From Welwitschia mirabilis (taxonomy: Eukaryota > Gnetophyta > Gnetopsida > Welwitschiales): DNA of 64,000 nt. The stretch lies in contig JBOZIK010000001.1 of NCBI GenBank assembly GCA_051453625.1, forward strand, positions 283,415,736-283,479,735, in the 5' to 3' direction. Shown piece after piece: positions 45,001-57,333 of this stretch (position 1 is its first letter; each line of letters begins with the position of its first letter). The notes under the pieces are model-generated. The model did not search any database. It saw nothing but the letters and a program-made list of their open reading frames with translations, and was not told the DNA's origin. Made by a program: the position numbers and the translations under genes.

Positions 45001-45231
45001 GATCTTATTTGTTATATTTTTTTATCAATAATCTCTTTTTCTTTGACTATTAAACCTATTTCAATTTGTTGTATGGACCCTGTTTTAAGTTGACTATGCC
45101 TCACTAGGGGCCTCACTTTTATTATTAATATTACAATTAATTAATAGGGTGGTGTTGTCCCGCTAGTCTATTTTATACATATTTTATTAATATAAAGCAG
45201 ACCATTCATCACCCACAAAAAAAAAAAAGGG
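42061..45231 (+). mobile_element. L1-D: internally deleted L1 LINE with poly(A)
   Basis: Plus-strand L1 copy, parallel to L1-E over ~2.7 kb (42085-44760 against 46163-48905). ORF1 remnants run to ~43260 (acidic FEHSLEMPEALS segment, degraded CCHC near 42900-43030). ORF2 starts at 43439 with MIILLWNVRRT, the endonuclease N-terminus. The C-terminal endonuclease motif IDRVWITTTMARF lies near 43985-44020. After ~44760 the RT is absent and a 3' end follows, closing with ttcatcacccac and an A run (45220-45231), typical of a LINE tail. ORFs carry many stops. The 3' ~450 bp differ from L1-E, so the deletion removed most of RT. Confidence 0.72.
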
Positions 45232-46160
45232 AAGGGAAAAAAAAAGAGAAAAAGAGAGAGTGGTTTAAATTATACATAATTTTGTAAGATTTCTAAAGAG
45301 TTCTCAATTACTTAAAATTTTTTATTATATTAACTCTAAAATTTTAATAATTTTTATAATTCAAGCATGACCTTAAATTATATATTTATAAGAATCTAAA
45401 TTTTGTAAAATTAATTCTTGTATATATCATTATAAGTCTAGGTAAGAAAAAATATTATAGTTTATTTTAAATTTACAAATAATTGATTATAAAGTTTTAA
45501 TTATTAGTAGCCTTTAAAAAACATTGAAGTCAAGAATTAATAGTATTATTTATAGAAAATTATCGAATAAATGTATAGTACTAATTTAAACATCTAAGGT
45601 GGACAATAATATGAATGGTTTTATTTTACAACATTTTTATTTAATATTCCTTAGTAAATTACATTTCTTTCACTTTTGGTATATTATTAATGTTTTATTT
45701 TATTTAATGTAGTTTCTAATTCTTAATTTTATTTTAATAAAAAGACCTAAAATTCCTTGAAATTTTACATAACGTTTTATTTAACTTAATTGTTTTTTTC
45801 GATTCATGTAAGATCTTTCAAAAAATATTTCATTCAAAGTAAAATGTATTAATAATGATAAGTAAAATCTAGACAAAGAAGTCAACTAATATACAAGAAG
45901 ATGGTCTTAAGAGAAATAAGACACTAAAATGAAAAACAAAATAAGAAATAAAAAAAATAATAAAATAGACTTAAGTCATTAATGCAAGAACTATGTTAAT
46001 TTCTTCCCTTTTTTATCAAGTTTTTTTAACCTTGCATATGAAATTGAAAAGCTGGTTTTATAAGTATTATACTTGTTTATCCTAGAAATATGAAAGTTAT
46101 GTTCAAAATGTGGAAAGATAACTTTATAATAAATCTTTCAAATGTTGTGTAAGAATGTGA
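45232..46160. other. AT-rich spacer between L1-D and L1-E
   Basis: Very A/T-rich with no coding similarity or repeat ends recognised. The first bases are an A/G run continuing the L1-D tail. Confidence 0.5.
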
Positions 46161-49100
46161 AGAGAACCTAGGATTAAGGTCAATGTAGTGGACTTTGTAA
46201 TGGTTAAGAGTGGTGGAGGGAAAGCTTGGAAGACCTCTATCTTATCTTAGTACAGGATTAAAAGATCGAAGGTAGGACGTTAGGTGACATTTGTAATAGT
46301 AGTGCTATCTTTAGGTGGTTGTAGCTAAAGGGAGGTGGTGAAACAAGTAGGAACCAGTCTAATGCATTAGTTAGAAGATAGGTTAGCTTGGCCATTTCAT
46401 AGTGTTGAACTTATCCATTGATGTTCCTTTAGTCTAAGGATCTACCTTAGTTTTTTCTAATTTTTGGCCAGGTATGCTTTAAAGCTAAAAATAAATTTTC
46501 AAACTATCTATTAAGATGGTTTATTTTCTCTTAACCTTACTCTACATTAAACCTAATTCACTTATAGATTGTGACAAAATGGCTTGAAAGAGGAGGTATA
46601 GGTTTTAGTGATGTTCAAGAGTCTCCTTCTACTTATTTTACCTTAATTCAAGACAAAGATAAGGTTATTGTAAAGGGATCATGACTATTTTTGATAATAT
46701 GACAAAAATAATGTTGACAATGTCATGATTCAGATTTGTATTTAAAACTTCCTTATTAAGTTTTATGAGGGATGAAGTCACAAAAAAATTTATAAGAGTA
46801 ATTAAAATAGATAAGTTAATTACCAAAGCATCTAGGTTTGTTTTAGCAAGATTTTATGTTTGTTCAACATTTTAAAACATTAAAAAATAAAGAAAATACA
46901 ATTTAAAGTAAAATGAAGATTTAAAATTATTAATATGGGATAAAAGAACAATTTAATCCTTTAGGATAAAAGAACAATTTACTCCTTTATGAAATATGTG
47001 ACAAAGTGGAACATTTATAAAGCACTTACATATAGATAATAGTCAAGTGTGATTTTTGTTAGAAAAAAGGACACTAAGAGTAAAATTATATAAAAAAATT
47101 AATCTATAACTTTTGTAATAAACCAAGAAATGTAAAAAGTAAGTGCTAGGAACAAAAAAAAGAGAACTTTTAAAGGAGAACAATAAAATCTAGAATAGGT
47201 TTAAGGATTTAAAGGACCTCATAAACCTAGAAAATGGAGAATATGCAGTTAAAAGTAGTGAACAGGAGAGTAATATTGCCTCATATTTTGAGCATTCACT
47301 AGAGATGACTAAGGCCTTATCCAAAAAAAATGATCCAAAGGAAAAACTCACCCTATTGAAAGAAAATTTAAATAAAGATCATAGTATTGAAATAAGAATT
47401 TTTTCTCCTCTTAGAAGACATGAAACATATAACATTAGAGGAAAACCATTAAATCAGGAAAATAGAAGAAAAGAAATAGAAATAAGTATTCTTAATAAAG
47501 CCCAATTAACTTTAAAAGTCATGAATAAGTAAAAAACTAATTATCGAAAGAAAAATTAATGATTATTCTTTCATGGAATATTGGAAGGACAGAACCTCCT
47601 ATAATAAAAAATCCATAATGTGTTTATTAAGAGAATGGTTAGTTGATGTTGTATGTATGTAGAAAATAAAGGTTTTGAAAGGGAATACCTATATACCTCA
47701 TAGGATTATTAGAAGATATCTATAGTAGGCATAGGTAAATTAAATGGGATTATTATTACTTATAAAATTACTTTTTAGGTGATAGAAAAAATAGTTGGTA
47801 TATAACTATTCAAGTAAAAGAGATGATCTTAATCAATTTTTATGGACCTCAAAACCATTAGCATAGAATTATAATTTTCCAAAAGTTAACAGAAAGATTC
47901 AGCAGTTATCAGTGGATGATTATTAGGAATTTCAACTAATGACTTTATAAATGGAAGAAATTTAAAAATAAGTACTAGAATGATTCCGAAGCTGGTGATT
48001 ACTTATAGTTAATTTAACAAAATTTATCTTATGATTTAAATATTATAAATAACATGTTTACCTAGTTTAATCAAAAGAACAGGGCCAATCAAATTCTTAT
48101 TATAATCGATAGAGCATGGATAACAAGAAGAATGGCTAGATCTGCTTTAAGTTTTCTTAGGGGTCTCCCAAAAATAGGATCAAACCATAGTTCAATTTTT
48201 TTACAAATAAAAATAAAGGCACCCTAGCATAATAATTTCAAATTATAGAGATACTAGTTGAACAAAGAAAGTCTAAAGAAGCTACTTTAGAAGGCACAGA
48301 GCCACTATGAAGGAAAAAAACTGTTGATTTATCTTTTTAAGGTCTCTTAATCATCTAAAGTTAAAGCTAAAATTCTAGGCCCAATTCTGGGTCAAGGAAG
48401 ATAAAAATAATTTTCATAGTAAAATAAAAGGGCTCTTATCATAGCTAGATGAAAACTAAAGCAAAGAAGATGCGTGGATTTTGGATGTTAATGGGGAGTT
48501 AAAACCTTGATGAATCTTTATGAGCTATACAAAGATGAGAACAAATACTAGCATCATTTATTAGAGCTTAGTGGATGAATGAAGATGAACATCACTTAAA
48601 CTTTTTCTACTATATTACTTATAAAAAAAAGAAAAAGAAGAATAACCATATTAAAAAAAACTAAGGATTCATCATTGGGAGGGAAAAGAAGAAGAATAAG
48701 AATAGATAATAGAGAGTTTTGAAAATTAATACAAGAAGCTTTGAAGTCATCCTAAGAAAAGAAAAGAATACACCAAGAATAGGGAAAATATTGAATAGAA
48801 ATGAGATAAATTAGTTTATGTTAAATTTTAAAATGGAAGAAAGTTATGAAGCCATAAAAAGTATGAAAAATAATAGAAGTGTAGGGCCAAAATATTGGAT
48901 TACCAATTTTTACAAAATATTTTCGCTTTTATTTCCTAAAAAACATCACTAATATGGGTAATGACATGTTATGAAAAGTAAAATTTTATGAATAAATCAA
49001 TTATACAAATAGTGTAATTATTTCAAAGAAAAAAAATGCCATTAACTTATCTGATTTTCATCACATTACAAGGTGTAATTTGATATATAGAATACTCACC

Positions 49101-50560
49101 AAGGCACTAGTTTGTAACTAGGACTAATTATTCCCATACTAGTTAATTTAACTAAAATGGGCTTTGTTAAATAAAGGTACATTTAGACTTAAATAATTCT
49201 TAATCATGAATTGATTCATACATGGAAATCAAGAAAATTTTTTACAATATTCATTAAGTTAGATATTGTAAAATCCTATTATATTATTAGATAAAAAGCA
49301 TTAAAAAATATTATGTTACAAAAAGAATTTCTTATGAAGTTTTTTGGCCTAGTTTTAAAGCTTTAAAAAATGGCTTAATTCTCAGTTAAAATAAATGGAA
49401 AGTCATATGTCTTCTTTAATTTCAATAGAGGGTTAAGAGAGGGAACCTATTTTAACCCCATATATTCACTATAGTTATCAATGGAATGAGGGATACTTTA
49501 GAAAATAATAGAGCTAAAGGCATTTTTGTTGGTAATTAAATGTTCTTGAATAGGCACCATGTAGATGATACTATGCTAAGTACCAAGGTCATAAAATAGG
49601 GTACTAAGGTAATAATCAAGAGTCTTAATGAGTTTAAATATCTTTTAGGTTTGTAATAAAGTAGTAGAATCTAAAATCTACTTTTTTGACACTAATATTA
49701 ATGGGAAGAGATCTAGTATTCCTGAAATGAAAATTAAAAAAAAGATAATAATTAGATATTTACTTAGAATTCTTATGAAAATTTGGTTGAGAATTGGTAC
49801 CTGAAAGCCTTAAAAGAAGATGTACAAGTTACTACAAAATATTTTTATTTTATCAAGATAAGATTTTACTAGTTAATATCAATATAAGTTTAATAGTCTA
49901 ATGCATAGTGCTTATAATTGCAATGTATAAACTACTTCATAGTGTTAGACTTTACATTGCGAAGTGCAAAGGCTTTAGTAAACTAAAGAATCTAAGAGGG
50001 TTAGGTATCAATAATATCGAAGATATGAATGTTATTATGCAACATGAAATCATTATAAGATTAGAGGATATAGAGGTTTCTTTGGCTAGATTAATGAATC
50101 ATAAATACAATATGAATTATCAGGGTAGATTTACTCTTTGAAAAAACATTATTAATATGTCTCTCATCCTTAATTCTTTACAGTAAGGACAATATTAAAT
50201 CAACAATAATATTTTTGCTATAAAATACGATAAGGATGATATGGTTATGCAGTTATAATAAGGAATGATTCTCAAGAAAACTGAAATTTTTATTTAGATG
50301 CTAAATAAAAGAGTAGTTATGAAAGCCAATAGGCTTTATAATTGAAGACTTATAGGTCCTTAATCATATTTCTTGTGTATGCATGATAATGAATCCATCT
50401 TTCACCTCTTTAATCATTTTGATTAGGTGACTAACTTTGCTGCTATTACCAACTGTATCCTAGAATTAACTTTTTGCATCACTATTAACATTGAGTGTTC
50501 ATAGTTTTTATTTATTAATAGGTGTGAAAGCATAAAATACATGAATTTATTAAAAATTTT
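46161..50560 (+). mobile_element. L1-E: long L1 LINE remnant
   Basis: Plus strand. ORF1 remnant from ~46180, with a 75-codon piece at 47305-47532. ORF2 opens at 47559 (MIILSWNIGR). Endonuclease C-terminal motif near 48105 (IDRAWITRRMARS). RT region: KSMKNNRSVGPKYW near 48860 (family: APGPDG), a segment near 49070 (HHITRCNLIYRILTKALV; family: RPISLCNV.YKIISK.L), RGLREG at 49429 and HHVDDTM at 49555, where the catalytic YADD has become HVDD. Near 50375 CMHDNESIFHLFNHF matches the C-terminal RVT zinc motif. All frames are interrupted. The 3' end and poly(A) are unclear; 50560 is an estimate. Confidence 0.8.
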
Positions 50561-52115
50561 TACTTAACCACATCCTAAAAAGCTAAAAAGCTACAGAGAT
50601 AGTAGGGAGAAATACTAGCAACAAACATGGAATAATGCCCCACTTATGAACTAGAATCTACCTCTAGATATTAACAATGCCATGAATTATGGGATTTAAT
50701 CATAAAAAGGGGATGATATAGGATGTTGAGAATGTTAACAACATTGAATTTTTCATGCAATAAGGAGGTGAAAATACCACATTTTAAAAAACTTAGATTA
50801 TTATTTCTAGAAGAGCCATTATAGAAGCCATAGGATCCATAAATGAGGGTAAAATCCTAAGCCGTAAGTGAAAAGAAAAAATGTCCATTAAATTCTTCTA
50901 TGTTGGAGGACATATTAAAATGAAGAGCATGCATTTATACAAAATTAATCTTTCTCAACTTTGAAAATGGATGTGAAATTGGTAGATAGGTACTTTATTT
51001 ATCCTAATAACCATGTAAAACTTAATGATTTACATTTATTTTTTCTTAGGTGTTTTTAAGATGGATTCATTATTAATATTCCACATTTCCTTCTAAAATT
51101 CCTAAAGCAAAAAGACCATATTAGGCATTCAAGCCTTATAATGGTCTTACTATAGAAGGTTCAAGGTATTGATAGAAAGATACCATTGGAGGAAAGATTA
51201 AGAAATGTAAAAATATTAGAAAAGAAGAAAATAAGGAAAATACAACAAGATAAGTTAAGAAAAGCTCTACTTTAGTAGGTACCCATTGACCACACTCCCA
51301 TTCCTCTATGGTAAAGATAATGACTGTCCTTAGAAAGGATCATGAAAATGTTAACTCTTCTCTTAAGAGTAAAAAAAATTCCTTTGAACATGCATGTAGA
51401 AGAATAACCATGTAAAATAAAAATAATTTAGATCCTAAATTCCTATCTCTTCCTCCTTTAATGGGATCTCCTTCTTAGCCTCTTGACAGGATCTCCTTTT
51501 TTATGGTATTCAAAATTGAGTCTTCTTCCTAGTCTGAATAAGATTTCTTTAATAGGGAAGAAATCATTCTGGAGTCTACTAAAGCTTTCCTTACCTCACT
51601 ATTCTAATGCCCTTTTAAGATCTTAAATCTCTTACCCTATTTAATGGAGATGCATTTCATTTGTAGGCATTGCCTTTTATCTCTCTAGCTTTATCATGAC
51701 TATGAGATGAAAGGTTCGATAATTGAGTAAGTGTAAGATGTTAAACAAATGTCAGAGATTAGTATTATGTTAGAGATCCTTAGACATGTAGTTACACATG
51801 CACTACTCTCCTTCAAAACCATGGATAATTTCTAAATTACTCCATGAAAGATAATCACCTAAGCATAGGATGGTAGATTACTAGTTATTATTTTCAAGAA
51901 GTTTCTTTAGATGGACATTATTTTTTAGAAGTTCATTTTATTATCTGACAGGTCCTATAGGGGTTGTCATTAGTGCCGCATCTAATTTTTCTTCTATGGT
52001 GGTACTTGTGCCCTACATTTTTTTTATTAGTTAATGCTAGTGTTTACTCTCTAGATTTAACCTTTTTAGAGGGGAATCATAACTTCACTTTTGTTTTCTT
52101 AGCTCTATTGCTTAT
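50561..52115. other. Unassigned AT-rich sequence
   Basis: No confident similarity. A Lys/Glu-rich coding-like patch on the plus strand at ~51170-51420 could be LINE ORF1 debris. The last bases (cttat, 52111-52115) are one flank of element G. Confidence 0.4.
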
Positions 52116-52529
52116 TGTAATGTTCCATTTTACCATTTTAAGGTCATTTCATTATAAACAAGAACATATAAATATTATGCCATAATTAATAAGAATAACA
52201 AGGAATAATTTCAAATAAGGTAGACTTTATTATTGATAACGATGGATTACATTCCTTATCATTAGCCAATAGCTCTGGACTAGTGGTCAAAGGTAAAGAT
52301 GTGGACTACGACCTGAGTCCCCCTCCTAGGACCCTTGAGGATCAACCAAGGTTGTCATCGGTTACATCCACTAAGTCTATCCAACCTCACATAATCCCAT
52401 AGACTTAAGTAGCATGATGAAAGAACACATATTTACCTATTTAGGTTACACCCATTCATATCTCATTAATTATGCTCATTTAGTGCCTTAACACACTTCT
52501 TTACAAAATAGTGAATTTTGAACATTACA
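52116..52529 (-). repeat. 3' LTR of element G
   Basis: Matches 54630-55043 end to end (for example acaaggaacataaat-like and ttcatatctcattaattatgctcattta blocks). Right end GAACATTACA. Confidence 0.9.
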
Positions 52530-52541
52530 TTCCCTTTTCCT
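52530..52541 (-). other. Polypurine tract of element G
   Basis: Minus strand AAGGAAAAGGGA directly before the LTR start (one base, then TGTAATGTTC). Confidence 0.65.
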
Positions 52542-52979
52542 TAAGCATCGTGCTTATCCTTAAGTATGGATTCTCTTTATCTTATGCAGTTCATGAAAGC
52601 ACACTCATCCAAATCATTTTTGTATTTTCTATAAAACATAAGGGAAGAAAAACATTGTATATTAAGAAATATACTAAAAAGTAAGGAATTAACATATCAT
52701 GTTTTAATAAGAAGTTTGGGAAAGGTCTCCTACATATACTCCATATTTTTTCAAGTGTAGTGGATTATAATGGGTCCATTGGACGAGCACTTCCTTTACA
52801 TTTTTTATTTCTCAATTACTTAGTGCTAGTATCTAAAACCTTTTTCAAGATGGATTTATCTACTTAGAAGTTGTGGAACTCATTCCATTGAGTATCCTAT
52901 CCTTGAAGATAGTGTCTTATATTTTGGTAGGCATCTTTAGTTGATTTGATTTCTAAAGTGCAGAGGACAATTCTGAGTT

Positions 52980-53760
52980 TGGGTGCTAAGGTGCTAATGA
53001 AGCTATTAATCAACTAATTTTTAGAGAAATTCTTTTAGTATTTCATGAGGCACTTGAATTCAGGCTAATGTTAATATGGGGGTATTTTGTAAAGTGGAGG
53101 CATTAAAATTCCACCATTTGATCTTCTATGAAGTCTTTTGGGATGAATTTTTTTTAAATTCTTCTATAAAGGTATTCTAAGATTCATTGAGAATGTTTCT
53201 GCTGGCATTGAGACCATCATTCTTATTCATTTCCTACTAAGAAGCTAGTGGCATATGCACATCTTTATTCTGATGGAACATTTTGAAGGTCAAAGTAATT
53301 TCTATCTACTAAATCTAGGAAATGGCTTCTTCACTTGTTCTTGATTTGCCTTCATATGTTTTTAGGCATATCATCTTAGCAATCTCACCTCTTTCTTATT
53401 ATTCTATGTTGGAATTATTTTCTTGATTAGATAGAAGGACTAGAAGGTTTACCTCTATGTTTAGTAGTTTCATTTGAATGTTCTGAAGTTTGTCTATGCC
53501 AGATATAGTATTTTGACCTAAGGTAAATGGTTATTCTTGGAATGCTCTAAGATTTTTTTGATGAGTATTTCTTCCAAGTGAGAGAGCAAGTTGTAAATCC
53601 TACTGATAAGGAGTTCATTTTGTGAAAAAAATATGATCTAGTTGAGTCTCTATTTCATCCATTCATCCATTCACTTTGCATTCCATGATGCATCAGTTGG
53701 TTCAATATCCTTTTGAACTCATATGTATCTTCTTTTTAACTCCTCTTCCTAGAATAGTCC
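52980..53760 (-). pseudogene. Element G gag remnant (Retrotrans_gag type)
   Basis: Minus strand, in alternating frames. A coiled-coil-like segment (IDKLQNIQMKLLNIEVNLLVLL, ~53490-53420) is followed by YEGKSRTSEEAI, YFDLQNVPSE.RCAYATSFLVG (~53290-53230) and KKFIPKDFIEDQMVEF (~53160-53100). The pattern W…IE.YF…v….R…A…L.G.A..WW, then F…k……e…F..L, is that of the Retrotrans_gag domain of Ty3/gypsy capsid proteins. The frame shifts and stops make it inactive. No zinc knuckle was seen downstream. Confidence 0.6.
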
Positions 53761-53974
53761 ACTCTTTTTATGGTAGGCATTATGTCATTTTATAGTGCTA
53801 TTACCATAGTTAGGTATTTGTAACTAAAAGATGGTTAGAAAATAGTTAGAAAAAAGTTTAGTAGTTATGATAACATCCCTTGATGACATGGATTCCATTG
53901 GTGGTAACTCTTAACGAGGTGTATTACTAGGTACCCCAAGTTCGACATTCAATTATATTCAAGTGTCAAGGTTG

Positions 53975-54435
53975 AATTGTGATGTTGGATATTGACATCA
54001 AGCCTTCTCTGTGGAGGAAGCACATGTGAGGTGACGAGCATCAGAGTTGACTGGAGGTGCTAGGACCTCATGAGGAAAGGTTTAACATTGGACACCCAAG
54101 TGAGAGATTATACATTCAAGTGTGATGTCGAAGAGCTCTATCACACAAAAACTGGGACAAGAGTGGGCTATGTTGAGGGTGAACAGGAGGTCCTGGAAGC
54201 CTATGGAAGTAAGTGCAATGTCAGGCACCTAAGTATGACATTGGGCATCCAAGTGTGATGTCGGACACCTAAATGCAATGTCAGACATCTAAGGATGATG
54301 TTAGAGAGCTCTATCACATGAAAACTAGGGTAGAATGGGCTATGCTAAGGGCAAATGAGATGTGCTGGAAGCCTACAAAAGCAAGTGCGATGTCGAGCAC
54401 TTAAGTGCAACATTGAATACTCAAGTGTGACATCC
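53975..54435 (+). repeat. 20-bp tandem array with a ~173-bp higher-order duplication
   Basis: Clear 20-bp units at 54218-54237, 54238-54257, 54258-54277 and 54278-54297 (atgtcaggcacctaagtatg type). Further degenerate copies flank them. The block gagctctatcacacraaaact recurs at 54133 and 54306 with its following ~90 bp. The open frames at 54070-54258 (+) and in 54345-54650 (-) are by-products. Confidence 0.8.
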
Positions 54436-54611
54436 ACCTCATAAAATGAAACATCATCGTGGGTCTTATGATGAAAGATAACATCCATTTTTGTTGTTCC
54501 CTTAATTTGATGTAGCATGACAACATGACACATTCTGTCTCCATATTCTATTTTGATTGGATCTTGAAGAAATAAACTCCTTGGATCGAGAAGATAGCAA
54601 TTTACCATCTT

Positions 54612-54629
54612 CATGGCTCTAATACTAAA
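54612..54629 (-). other. Primer-binding site of element G (initiator Met tRNA type)
   Basis: Minus strand TTAGTATTAGAGCCATGA next to the LTR, compared with TGGTATCAGAGC. Differences are transitions. Confidence 0.7.
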
Positions 54630-55043
54630 CGTAATATTCTGTTTTACCATTTTAAGGTTATTTCATTGTAAACAAGAACATATAAATATTATGTTAGGAT
54701 TAATAAGAATAATAAGAAATAATTTTAGACAAGGTAGACTTTATTATTGATAGTAATGAATTACATTCCTTATCAGTAGCCAATAGCCTTGGACTAGTGA
54801 TCAAAGATAAATACGTGGACTATGACTTGAGTCCCTGTTCTAAGACCCTTGGGGATTAGCCAAGGTTGTTGTCCATTACATCCACCTAGTTTATCCACCC
54901 TAACCTAATGCGATATGCTTATGTAACATAATGAAAGGTCACATCTTTACATATTTGGGTAACACCCATTCATATCTCATTAATTATGCTCATTTAGCAT
55001 CTTAACAGACTTCTTTATAAAATAGTAAATTTGGAACATTACA
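54630..55043 (-). repeat. 5' LTR of element G
   Basis: Pairs with 52116-52529, same 414-bp length. Left end degraded to CGTAATATTC. Right end GAACATTACA. Confidence 0.9.
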
Positions 55044-57333
55044 CTCATTATTTAAAAGTTTGTGGTAAAGCCTTTTCATCCTACTTATAAACAAAGATCT
55101 ATCTGAGAAAAATAAAATTAAAATGATTGAGAGTATGCTAAAAAATAATATGCATTTTCGTTGGGAATTATCAAAAAAGATAAAGTATAGTTTTATGAAT
55201 TCTGAAAAACCTTGCAATGATAGAAAATATACTTAAAAGAATCCTTAGAATTGAAAAAAAGGACATTTTAGAGAATAAAATCCTAAATGCTATAAAGAAG
55301 TATATATGAACAAGCCTTGATGAATCAAACATCATAGATAAATATGAATCTTTGAAAATGTTAATCTTTCTTAAATATTTTTAATTCTTTGCTACTATAT
55401 ACTAGAAGATACATGAATATTTCATGCTTTATTTAGCTTGTCATAAGTCTTTCTATTTTTATTAATAACTCCATAAGACAACTTTGCCTTAAAGGGAAAA
55501 ATAAGTATTCATCTATATAAAAATAATGTAGTTATGCCTCTTCCAAATTATCATCCACCTTAAAGAATTTATTTAAAAGATTTTCTAATACCATAGAGAT
55601 TAACTACGTCTATTGAAATTAACCATATTTCTTGTTATAAAAGATTAAAAAACATATTAATGGATTATTTTCTCTAAGTAAAACATAATCTAGATGAATG
55701 AATAACTCATGTAAATTCATTAGAAGGAAGCCATTAAATATTAACCATTAAAACTTTAATTTTGAAACCTTTTTGTTCTGATATTTTAAGAATCATTAAT
55801 ACCAAGCCTTTTAAATTTGTTTTAAGTAGAAATGTCTTGAAATTGAAATTTCCTTATAGAGAAAACATAGGAAAAGAAATAATTATCATGATAATTACCT
55901 AAATTTTAAGGTTTTCTTAGTTAACTATGTTTTTAAAGAAAATCCTTCAAGAGTTAACTAAACATTTTACTATTTATTTAAATCATAAAGAAATTTCCTA
56001 CTTATGATAATTAATAATGTAAATTTCCTAAGTAACTTTAGAAAAGCCTTCATATCTTGATCTCTAGATTATAGAAAATAACAAATAAGTGACTTCACCT
56101 TTTCATAAAACATTTTACCAGGACTCCAGTAAGAATAGTAATAAACATGTATTATATAACATATATACTTTATCTCAAACTATTCTAGTGAATGTAAGCT
56201 TATTTTATTTTTACTTATTTAATTTTTTTCTACTTTAATCATAGTCTAGTTTTATAACTTGTTGCTACTAGCTTCAAATCAGAGGGAATTTCTAATAGAT
56301 TAAAGATTACATTTTTCTCTAAAATTTTTCATCTCTTCTAGAAAACCCAATCTTTAACACTATTATTATAGTAAATAAAATATTTATGCTAGTCTATGCA
56401 AGATCTAGAATGCTTGAAATATTCATCCACATAAGCTAATTAAATATTAACATGTTAGGAATTATTACTAATAATTAAAAAAATCATCTACAACATGTAT
56501 ATTAAACAAAATAAGTTTAAAATAATTAACTGGAATTGCTTTGGTAATATTATATTAGAGGTTTAAATAAAGGCATGTAAAAGCATATGCACTATAAAAA
56601 TAAACAAATTAGAAAGACAAACCAAACATATTGATCTCTGGAGATAAAAAGAATGACTTAGACTAAAATTTGTGGAAATCTAAGCATTTACATCAATAGA
56701 TAACTTATGAATTACATGAATAAAGAACTTAGTAAAATAAAGTTGTCTAAGATTAAAAAAATAATAAAATTCCATTTAATTTTTCATAATCTTTACATAA
56801 TCAAGCTTAATAAATGCCACATCTTGGTTAGTATCATTAGTTCATTAAAGATCTTCCAAGCTATAATTACCCTATTAAGAATATACCTTCATTTAGCAAA
56901 TCCACTCTCAATAGTTAGTTACATTATTTTTTATTTTTTATTTATTTTATAGTTAAATGTACTTAAGTAAATCTTATACCTTATTTTATTTTTTAAATAA
57001 AATTTTCTTCAACCTTTAATATTTTTAAGCTTTTTTTGGTTTGATTTTTTAACACTAATTTCATAGATTTGCCTTTTTTTAACTCTAATTTTCTAACTTT
57101 ACTTTTTTTAAAATTATTTCTCATTATAATCATTTATCATGTGCTATTCATTTCTAGCTTGATGAGTAGATTTACTCATCAGTTTTGATTTGCTATATTG
57201 TGAAGTCAAATTTATTCTCTTTATAATGTTATGTTTTATTATTAGCTCATTTATTTATTTTTTTTGAAAATATCATAAAAGGTAATATTTTTAATAAAGT
57301 TATTCTGGTGTTGAGCATATGCTTCTTCTTCTT
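55044..57333. other. AT-rich DNA, nothing recognised
   Basis: No coding similarity, no repeat ends. The 81-codon plus frame at 56707-56952 is Ile/Lys-rich and without family resemblance. A (CTT)n microsatellite lies at ~57321-57337. Confidence 0.5.

Larger units (their letters stand above)
52116..55043 (-). mobile_element. Element G: short LTR retrotransposon with gag remnant
   Basis: LTRs 52116-52529 and 54630-55043, each 414 bp, with inverted ends TGTAATGTTC / GAACATTACA. The flanks CTTAT (52111-52115) and CTCAT (55044-55048) are a target duplication with one difference. Beside the right LTR the minus strand has an initiator-Met-type PBS. Beside the left LTR it has a purine tract (aaggaaaaggga). 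So the element is on the minus strand. The 2.1-kb interior has a gag remnant and a tandem array but no protease, RT or integrase, so it is non-autonomous. The PBS type fits copia or Ty3 chromoviruses; the gag favours Ty3. Confidence 0.85.

Noticed and set aside
54345-54650. 101-codon minus frame crossing the PBS of element G
   Set aside because: It starts inside the LTR, reads through the PBS, and ends in the 20-bp tandem array, so it is unlikely to be a protein.
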